Assembly: GCF_000471905.2 (NCBI RefSeq)
Contig: NW_006499897.1
Coordinates: forward strand, 4,743,730-4,807,729
Direction of reading: 5' to 3'
Length of the DNA: 64,000 bases
Source: Amborella trichopoda
Taxonomy: Eukaryota; Streptophyta; Magnoliopsida; Amborellales; Amborellaceae
Positions 56,611 to 64,000 of the stretch are shown piece by piece; within the stretch, counting starts at the first letter, position 1, and the number at the start of each line of letters is the position of its first letter. Under the pieces are notes generated by a model. The model searched no databases. It was given only the letters and a program-made list of their open reading frames with translations, and was not told where the DNA came from. The position numbers and the translations under genes were made by a program.

Positions 56611-57429
56611 GAAAACTGGTTCTCTTTCTCTCGACACGATGTAAATCAACTCTATCTCTTTCTCTACCAAATGTTTTTAAAGTTTAAACATGGCTGATAA
56701 TCCTCTAATACGAATGATTCAAAGGTTTTCTTGTTGATGTGACCAGGTATGTGACAGTATTGGTTGTATTCTAACAACAACAGAATCTCTCTCGTTTCAA
56801 GATTAAATGCCATTAAAACCTTAGAGAAGAGGCTCCATTTACCGGAAGATAAAGAAACTTGTGGCCTCTGAAGAATTGGGGGAATTCCAGTTTCCAGGGT
56901 CGAGGGACTGGATTTATTTTATTTTTTTATTTCTTTATTTATTTATTTATTTATTTTTTGAGATTGAAAATATATTCCTATCGTTTTTTTATCCAGACAT
57001 AGATTGATCTGGATTGACAATCATTAAGGGTGAATCGGTTATCCTAAATTATTAGGACCCGTCCGGTTCCCATTAGATAACCAATTCTGACGGCTTTCTT
57101 GACAGAAGCATACCCATTTTTTTTTTTGTGTTCTAATTTTTTCAATTTTTTTAATAATCACATTGCCTATCTAAATCACGGATCTGTTGAATCGGATAAG
57201 AATTTCGAATGCGCAATTCGGGTCACAGAACTGATCTTAAAACACCTTGCTTTCGCCTTTTCAACCTCATGCTTGAGAAGATAACGAGTCGTTCAAGTCA
57301 ATTATTTTTTGGGTAGTTTCAATCTATTCGTGTAGTGCACATATGGTTCACGTGAAATAGTTTTTGTATAGGAAATTAATTCGTCAAGAAATAGGTTTTT
57401 TAGATTTAGATTTCTCAGGTTTTTATTTA
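56611..57429. other. 3' flank and gene-free interval
   Basis: CT-rich after the stop codon, with a (TTTA)n tract at about 56923-56956. No further gene. No clean polyadenylation signal identified. Confidence 0.5.
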
Positions 57430-57825
57430 TGGTGCAATTTCTATAAGATTGCGACCTCAAACGATCCAATTAAAGCGCACCTCTAAATTTTATTATACAA
57501 TATAATTTCGGTAAAAAAAATCTTAAGATTATCTAAAACTCTATTTTCATATCTAATTATAAAATTTTAAACTCCAAAAATTGTTAAAATCAAGTATATC
57601 AATGAACATATGAAAATCTTGAAAATGGAGGGTCTAGATAATATATTGCAAGATGCACTATTTCTGGGACCCAAAATCTATTTTTTTTTTCATATTCACA
57701 CATCCCGATGTCGAGATGATCGTTTAGAGGTATTTTCAACATTCAAACAACTTTCTCGATGGATATTTTGAAGTGCATCTGTAATTCTACATTTTAAGGT
57801 TGCAACCTTATATAAATATTTTCAT
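57430..57825. mobile_element. MITE, family A
   Basis: About 396 bp. The left end is GGTGCAATTTCTATAAGATT then 'gcgacctcaaacgatccaat'. The right end is 'gaagtgcatctgtaattcta' then 'ggttgcaaccttatataaat', the inverted relative. Core 'cttgaaaatggagggtctag' present. Confidence 0.65.
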
Positions 57826-57829
57826 TCAA

Positions 57830-58084
57830 GGTTATGTTAGGGTGGTTATGGAGTAATTTATTATTGTACTCAATAAATTTGAGAAACTTTTATACCCTTG
57901 TTTTGTATTATAAATATTTTTTTAATAAGGGTATTTTTGTCATTAAGAGGGGTGTGATATCATCCACATAGGAGCGACATCACCCACATAGAGCATACTA
58001 GTGGTGCTCTATGAACATGGGTATAAGTGTCCAAATTGCATTGATTACTATGATAAATTACTATTAGCACCCTAACATAACCCT
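57830..58084. mobile_element. Foldback MITE, family E (Mutator-like)
   Basis: About 255 bp. The left end GGTTATGTTAGGGTGGTTAT and the inverse of the right end, GGGTTATGTTAGGGTGCTAA, continue as arms of about 60 bp (gtaatttattattgtact versus gtaatttatcatagtaat). Flanking 9-mers ttcattcaa and ttcatgaaa agree at 7 of 9. The centre holds the hairpin agagca...tgctct and two 'ccacatag' direct repeats. Confidence 0.6.
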
Positions 58085-58348
58085 TTCATGAAATTGTATT
58101 TTTTTTTGTTTGGTAACCTACTTGAGAATCTACCATTCTGGAATATGGAATGTAACATACTTTTTAACTTTTAATTGTTGTTATGGATGTTGTTGAGATG
58201 GCATTGATACATGTCGAATGGATACGATATCTTGAAAATCTCTTAAAATTTAACCATATAGTAGGACTAACAAATTAGATGGTTAATTATTAGATCCAAA
58301 CATATTTAATTTATTAGTCTTTTGTCTTTCCATCCGAGAGTATAAAAT
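58085..58348. other. Gene-free spacer
   Basis: AT-rich spacer between two MITEs; nothing recognised. Confidence 0.5.
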
Positions 58349-58651
58349 TAGTGTTTAAAACTCGGATCGGTCTGTTTGGGTAGTTGGTTTAGATTAGTGG
58401 ATCGACGATCTGGCCCAAAGATATAGCTGATAAAAAAATAAAGAATTGAAAACAAAAATAAAACGTTGATAAATTACAAGAACAAAACTGTGGGTATTGG
58501 GGGATCTGGTTGGGCTGGATTGCCCCCAGATCACCCAATTACCTGACAAAACTAGCTAATTCCAGATCTAGACCATGAACCGAGTCAATTCCAATTGGTT
58601 CTCGACTTGGATTGGCCGATTTTGATCTGGATCACCATTTGTCAAGCATTG
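58349..58651. mobile_element. hAT-type MITE, family C, short copy
   Basis: 303 bp. The left end TAGTGTTTAAAACTCGG and the inverse of the right end, CAATGCTTGACAAATGG, are family C termini. Flanking octamers tataaaat and catgaaat agree at 6 of 8. The centre is shorter than in the 480-bp copies. Confidence 0.55.
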
Positions 58652-59721
58652 CATGAAATATTCATTAGGTATTGACATCGGACATCTCTATTGTGTGAAT
58701 TGTTAGTCAAGATGTAGTTTCAATGAATTTATAATCTGGTTTTATCCCTAATGAAATTTAAAGCTGAAAAAAAAAATATCGAATAAATCTATAAACACTC
58801 GAAAATCTAAAAAAATTCAATTCGATCTCTATCCCCCAAGACTCAAGTTCTTCTATAAAGGTTTTGAAGCCAAAGAGTAGATATAATGGATATACAATCC
58901 CTTGGCCAAAGCTTGTGTCAAAGGAAAACTACCTCACTCTTGTCTAATTTGGGAAACTTCAAATCACAAACAAGCACTGCCTCAAGCAAAATCCGAACCC
59001 CAAGCACAAGCTTTTAACCAACTAAAAACACAAATCCAAGACCAAATCTTGACATTTTAAAATGTTTAGTCCCAGCTTAGGATGTCCTAATAGCCATATC
59101 TCAGCCTTATTTTTATGTGCCATTATTAGCAACAGTGGAAATAGGCACTCATCCTTAGAGATAAGCACCTCTAACAACGTCACTACTGATTTTTGTCGAT
59201 AGTGGCAAATAAGTTTTTTTCTTTTCCTTTGTTTTCAGCTATCGGTAGAGCACTACTATTGACGGCATATTGCCAGCACGCGATGTTTGACTTTTAGAGT
59301 TGTGTCATGAATAGCGATGAGCCAAGTTGGCATATCACCCATTCTAATACAATTTTCATAAAGTTTTTTTCCTAACTCTGAAAATTGGAACGACCAAATG
59401 AGCCCTTAGTAAGGGGAATTTTAGTGACTTGAAATTTTTCAAATCATCTTCATTGAAATTTTTTATCAATCTGCAAACAATTTAATTTTCAGCTCTAATA
59501 TCCTAGAGTCGATCGTCAATCAATGGATGGCACGAAGTCAATTTTGGAGCTCAAATTTATTCGGGCATGGTTTTTCAGCCCATAATAAATCTTGCAAAAA
59601 TATTTCCTACTCCTATGGGTGTATATGATCCCGTTTACTTCTTTGGTATACCACGCGCTAGGAATAACTTGTAAATCTAATATTTTGGATTCAAGAAAAA
59701 AAAAATTGAAGTGTCTGATCA
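58652..59721. other. Gene-free interval
   Basis: A short stretch near 58740-58820 faintly resembles the family A core. Otherwise no gene or repeat supported. Confidence 0.45.
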
Positions 59722-59820
59722 ATCACTCTTACAACTACCCATTTTGAAATCTAAAGGACAAGAATAATTATGACTTTTTTATACAAAAGGCAAATGGTAT
59801 CTTTGTAGACAATTTAAATA
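59722..59820. mobile_element. Partial MITE, family B
   Basis: 'cttacaactacccattttga', 'aatctaaaggacaagaataa' and 'ggcaaatggtatcttt' match the right arm of the copy at 13076-13279. The left arm is missing. Confidence 0.45.
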
Positions 59821-59914
59821 GGGTTTAAGTCAACCTTGACGTTTGTTTATGAAAAAATTATACATACCCCCATGACCAGGCCACCTTTCGATGTAGACCA
59901 CCCCTCAATATTTT

Positions 59915-60654
59915 AGGAAAATTATGTTCAAACACTATTTCTACCCCTCTATTGCTGCATGGGAATATTTTTTTGTCAAAATTATGAGAGCACCCCCCTC
60001 GTGGCCCTTTCTTTTTTACCGCAACTCGCACCTGTCTGATATTGTTAACGCTGGAGAGAGGAGGGAGAAGATCCAACAGAACTAGCAAATGGAAAGAATA
60101 ACTATTTGCTCCCTTAGGAGTGTATTATCTATTTACTCCCTCAGTAAGATTCATGCTTGGAATGCTTTTTAGATCTCAAATTTTGGGGATATAATATCTA
60201 TAACTCATAGAATAATCTCAATACAAAATTTCTGAAATAAAATCTGAATGTACTAGAAAAAATAATACCTCAAGATTGAATAGAGACCATTTAATTTTTG
60301 ACGCGCTAGATCTAAGTATCACAAAACTCAAAATTTAAAATTTTTATTTTAAAAATAATCATCTAGTAATCGCTATATGGTTCCCAAAATTTTAGACTAA
60401 AAAAATCAGTGTAGCGAAGTATTTTGACAAAGGGCGCAGATGTACAGTGTGCTCTCGCGGGAGCACAGTGTATGTGCTCTATAAAAAATAAAAATTGAAA
60501 ACGTGTGTGATTGTACTGTTGTCTGGTGTTTGTCATTATCGGGCAGGTGGGCGTGGGCAATTGGGTAAAAAATAAAGGGTGTGCTTGTAATGCTAATGAA
60601 AAATGTTCCCAGGTAATAAAAGGGTGGAAATAGTGTCCATATGTAATTTTCTCT
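59915..60654. mobile_element. Long-TIR MITE, family G (Mutator- or hAT-like)
   Basis: A 740-bp element. The left end AGGAAAATTATGTTCAAACA then 'ctatttctacccctctatt', and the inverse of the right end, AGAGAAAATTACATATGG then 'acactatttccaccctttta', are arms of about 60 bp. The octamer aatatttt flanks both sides (59907-59914 and 60655-60662), but it is low complexity. No transposase. A 30-bp palindrome sits inside. Confidence 0.6.
60443..60472. repeat. 30-bp near-perfect palindrome
   Basis: From TACAGTGTGCTC to GAGCACAGTGTA around CGCG: 13 of 15 positions pair in Watson-Crick fashion, with one G-T and one G-G. No spacer. Confidence 0.9.
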
Positions 60655-60793
60655 AATATTTTTTTATAACATACGACGACCTCCAAAACTATTTATGTTT
60701 GCAACTATTATCCAAGTCATAAGTTAGTGGTTTTGAGACAAAAATACCCCCTTGTAACATAGCTTTTTTTCACGTGCTCTTGATTTTTTTAAA

Positions 60794-61282
60794 GGGAAAA
60801 TATCTTCATACGCCCATCTCTATAAACTTAAGGTTTTAAAATTTATCTTAAGTCATAAAAATTCTAAGTTTTATATTTTTTAACTCCTTAAACTAATTTT
60901 ATCTCTTTTAAACCTATTTTTTTGCCCTAAACAAATATAAAAAAGACATATCCTTTCTAAACATTATCCTCTCTCTTTTCATGTAATTTTTCCCTAAATG
61001 TCTCTCTACCTAGTTCCTACTCTCTCTCCACCGGTGTCTCTCACTCTCCCGTTAGAGAGACAAAGTGGGTGAATATTAGAGAGAGAGAGAGAGAGAAATT
61101 TGAGAGAAATATATCAGGTAAAGGGAGGAAGGGTTTAGAATGAGCATGTCTTTTTATATTTGTTAGGGCTAAAAAAAATTAAAAGTAGGTAAAGTTAGTC
61201 AAGGGGTTAGGAGATATATTTTGAATTTTTTGGTCTATTGAGACATGAAAATAAAAAATAGGGAGTACGAGGATATTTTCCC
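60794..61282. mobile_element. Full-length foldback MITE, family F
   Basis: A 489-bp element in which the left half pairs with the right half almost throughout: GGGAAAATATCTTCATACGC against GGGAAAATATCCTCGTACTC, then 'acaaatataaaaaagacata' against 'acaaatataaaaagacatgc', meeting near a CT/GA tract around 61040. It is flanked by tttttaaa on both sides (60786-60793 and 61283-61290). A half-copy lies at 14430-14645. A transcript of it would form a very long hairpin. Confidence 0.8.
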
Positions 61283-61495
61283 TTTTTAAATGGTGCGTTG
61301 GACTTGTCTTATTGCAAATAATGTGCCAGACCAACACGTGATGGACGAGCTTTATTTTTTAAATTGAAGCCAGTTTATCACAATGTATGTCAGACTGACA
61401 CATTGCCTAAAATAAACCCAATCTACAACACATTGTGCCATACTATTTGGATTTTTGTCTAGAGAAAATATGCATTGAATCATGGATATTTTCAT

Positions 61496-61667
61496 TAGGG
61501 GTGGCAATGGACCCGAACCAACCCAAGATCCACTGGGTATACCTAACATGAGTACGGGTATGGGTCCAGCATTTTGACCCAACGGGTTGGATCTGGGTCC
61601 AAAACCTGGACCCGAACAATATTGGGGTCTGGGATCGAGTCTAGCTAGGCTCGACCCATATCTATAA
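61496..61667. mobile_element. Decayed hAT-like MITE
   Basis: The left end TAGGGGTGGCAATGGACCC and the GGGTCC-rich body match the intronic hAT MITE at 11092. The right terminus is not intact. Confidence 0.5.
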
Positions 61668-61831
61668 ACCATTGGAAATAAAATGCTTTACTTTAATCCC
61701 CATTCGTTTTTGATATATTAAGGATCATATACAATAAGAACTCATATTCACCTTTAGCTATTAAGAGACAAATCAAATGGCTTGAAATCTACTGGCGGGT
61801 GACTGTAACCTTGTACATGAAGGTAAAAAAA

Positions 61832-61871
<40 letters not shown>

Positions 61872-62078
61872 ACATAAGTGGTAATAGACCTTACCAGACC
61901 CGGGACCGTAAACCGTTGAAAATAAAATACTTTACTTTAAGCTCTATTCGTTTGGGTATATTAAGGATCATATACAATAAAAACTTGTAGTCACCTTTAG
62001 TTATTAAGCGACAAATCAAATGGCCTGAAATCTATTGACGGGTGATTATGACCTTGTACATGATGGTAAAAAAAAAAA
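61668..62078. repeat. Direct duplication of about 165 bp around a poly-A tract
   Basis: Units at about 61668-61835 and 61912-62078 share 'attaaggatcatatacaata', 'gacaaatcaaatggc.tgaa' and 'accttgtacatga.ggtaaa', both ending in A-runs. A pure poly-A stretch (61835-61869) follows the first. Could be two truncated copies of one transposon end. Confidence 0.7.
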
Positions 62079-62080
62079 AT

Positions 62081-62282
62081 CATAAATGGCAATAGACCAG
62101 ACTAAACATGAGACCCAACGAGGTCAGGTCCGGATTTTGGGTCCAAGCTGGACCTACCCAAAGCCAACCCATGATGAGCATAAATGGCAATATACGTGAC
62201 CAAACTTGGGAACCCAACGGGGTCAGGTCAAGTCCGAATTTGTGTCCAAGCTGGACCCTACCCAAAGCCACCCCCCTAATGA
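62081..62282. repeat. Two-copy tandem repeat of about 100 bp, GGGTCC-rich
   Basis: Both units begin CATAAATGGCAATA, then 'cccaacg.ggtcaggtc' and 'gtccaagctgga', and end in 'tacccaaagcca'. They carry hAT-like GGGTCC words. Frames through them are artefacts. Confidence 0.75.
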
Positions 62283-62359
62283 CGGGGGAGTAAGTGATTT
62301 CATCATGAGACAACAGTACAAGGCCCCAGCTCGTTTCTCAAAGATTCAAGAATAAATTG

Positions 62360-62427
62360 CGACCACCGTGGGGCTCAAACCCACGAAGGTTAAGAGCCTT
62401 GTGCTCTACCAACTGAGCTAGACGGTC
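62360..62427 (-). pseudogene. tRNA-Lys(CTT) pseudogene
   Basis: On the minus strand the acceptor stem GACCGTC pairs with GGTGGTC, the D arm is GCTC-AGTTGGTA-GAGC, the anticodon arm is CAAGG-CTCTTAA-CCTTC with anticodon CTT, and the T arm is GTGGG-TTTGAGC-CCCAC. It is 68 nt rather than 73: the variable loop (GTGGT in the canonical gene) is missing, the last anticodon-stem pair is C-C, and the T-loop has TTTGAGC for TTCGAGC. No T-run terminator follows within about 20 nt. I call it decayed, although the acceptor stem is fully paired (A2-T71 for the usual C2-G71). Confidence 0.8.
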
Positions 62428-63569
62428 TTGCTATTTCCCTATTTTATTGAGATTGGTTTAGGATAGGTTTCCCCATTGTGTTAGGAGTGAATTATAAGTT
62501 TACGGCAATATTTTCCAATTCTTATGGGTCAAATCATAACTTTTTAGAAAACATAACCTACCATATCTTAAAATAGGATGCAATGAATTGTTATTATTAT
62601 TTTCAAATAGAGATAATAATCGAAATGTATTCTATCAAACCAGTATTTAAAAAACGCCAAGACGAACCGAACTCGCCCTGTTCGACTCGAAAATCGCCAT
62701 GGGGGGATCGAATCGGTTAAAAAAACGGGAATCGTCCGGTTCTAGAGAGAACCAAACGATTTTGCACAGTGACTCGCCGATTCACTGTACAGAATCGGCG
62801 AGTCTGTGAAGAACACGGGTTGCACAGTATTTTTTACGGGATTCTTCGAAATTTGTCATTTTTTGATCATTTTTCTTGTTTTTTTTGGCATGTGATCTAT
62901 TTTGCAGGCTGTAAACAGCTTTATTCAGCTTTTACAAAGATTAAATGGTTGAAAAATTTGGTGTTTTTGGATCACGAAACTTGCATTTTTAGGGTTTCCG
63001 CCTTTCCTTATGTTTCATGCCAAATAGGGCATGAATCTTTCAAAATTTGTAGGCATTTTGATCGTAAAGCTGTGCATCAAAACCTTTTATTACTAATTTG
63101 TGATAATCCTTGAAAAACAGAGTTTTTTCGAGATTGAAGGCTTCGGTTCACAAAATCAGGTAAGAAGTTTGGGTTTTTTTTTTTCTGCCATATGATTTAT
63201 TTCACGACATATTTTGAAGATAATGAGTTCAATAATTAGGGTTTTTAATCTTTATTATGTCTATTATGATTTAAAATTTTCAATTTTATGTAATTTGGTC
63301 AATTATAACATGAAATTTGAGATGAACATAGAGATGTCCGCGGAACCAAAATTTCGAAGTTTTTTTTTTTTTTTCCGCCTTTTGATTTTTTTTTTCATGA
63401 TATATTAGAAATAATAGGTTAAAAATTTAGGGTTTCGATTCCTTATATTGTTGTTTATCAGAAAATGTACTCAATTGGATGTAATTTATTCACTAAGAGG
63501 TGGATTTTTGAGTTAAAATGGCTTATGTAAAATGGCTCTACGAAAAACAGAATTTTTTTTTTTTTGTAA
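62428..63569. other. Gene-free interval with a hairpin
   Basis: It holds a hAT-like left end (CAGTATTTAAAAAACGCC) at 62641 and the 13-bp perfect inverted repeat at 62771-62804. The 114-codon frame at 62769-63113 starts inside that hairpin and has no recognised domain. The rest is T-rich. Confidence 0.45.
62771..62804. repeat. Perfect 13-bp inverted repeat (hairpin)
   Basis: GACTCGCCGATTC, an 8-nt loop actgtaca, then GAATCGGCGAGTC. Outside it, CACA and TGTG can extend the stem across a two-base bulge. It is GC-rich in an AT-rich setting. Confidence 0.9.
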
Positions 63570-64000
63570 TCCATGATCGAATGTTTTGTAATACTTGATT
63601 GATTTTTTTGTAATCCATGATCGAATTGTTTTTTTTTTTTTTACTAATCCATGATCGAATTTTTTGTTCTTTTTTTATTTTTGTAACTCATGATAGAATT
63701 TTTTCTAATCCATGATCGAATTTTTTGTAATCCATGATCGAAATGTTTGTTTTTTTTCTTGTAATCCATGATTGAATTTTTTGTTTTTTTGTTTTTTTTT
63801 GTAACCCATGATAGAATTTTTTGTAATCCATGATCGAATGTTTTGTTAATCCTATGATCGAAATGTTTTTTTTTTGTTTGTAATCCATGATCGAAATGTT
63901 TGCTTTTTTTTGTTAATCCATGATCGAATTTTTTGTTTTTAGTTTTTTTTAGTTAACCCATGATTAGAGTTTTCTGTAATCCATGATTGAATTTTTGTAA
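63570..64000. repeat. AATCCATGATCGAAT minisatellite, open at the window edge
   Basis: About fourteen units of 20-40 bp, each with a core near AATCCATGATCGAATTTTTTG followed by a variable T-run. It continues to the last base, so the array probably extends beyond the window. Minus-strand frames through it are repetitive. Confidence 0.9.

Noticed and set aside
62769-63113. A 114-codon plus frame
   Set aside because: It begins inside a hairpin and reads T-rich intergenic DNA (Phe/Cys/His-rich) with no recognised domain.

Overview
The window is nuclear DNA of a flowering plant. The evidence is GT-AG introns, a plastid-targeted coproporphyrinogen oxidase, a GSO-type receptor kinase, intronless berberine-bridge-enzyme-like oxidases, Ty3/Gypsy and Ty1/Copia fossils primed by initiator-Met tRNA, and many plant-type MITEs. 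Gene density is low (four genes in 64 kb) and one intron is nearly 7 kb. An early-diverging angiosperm such as Amborella would fit, but that is only an impression.

Layout. 0-7 kb is a repeat mosaic: a Mutator-type MITE with perfect 9-bp target duplications, a hAT MITE nested inside another MITE, an RTE LINE relic, and the GA/CT-rich upstream region of the first gene. 7.5-12.9 kb holds a two-exon LRR receptor kinase of the GSO1/GSO2 class (+). 13-19.1 kb is repeats, with three related MITEs packed just upstream of the next gene. 19.5-32.1 kb is an eight-exon plastid coproporphyrinogen III oxidase gene (+); intron 2 carries a gag-only Ty3/Gypsy fossil. 32-39 kb is gene-free, with a triplicated 100-bp repeat, a hAT MITE and two head-to-tail MITEs. 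39.4-41.0 kb is a BBE-like oxidase gene (-). 41-54.8 kb holds MITEs, a 614-bp gap, a possible Gypsy LTR, a Copia fossil and a Copia-type solo LTR with a triplicated 60-bp unit. 54.8-56.6 kb is a second BBE-like gene (+). 56.6-64 kb is a cluster of MITEs (one a 489-bp foldback), a decayed tRNA-Lys(CTT), a perfect 13-bp hairpin and a minisatellite running off the edge.

The genes do not form a pathway: peptide-receptor signalling, tetrapyrrole synthesis and secreted flavin oxidation are separate jobs. Only the two BBE-like genes are clearly related; they are divergently oriented paralogues about 14 kb apart.

I found no convincing new coding system. The unusual material is the non-autonomous transposon population. 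At least seven MITE families can be told apart by their ends, several with target duplications readable directly from the sequence, plus foldbacks, palindromes and minisatellites that no gene explains. Spliced genes are given as one entry each, with exon coordinates in the evidence text.
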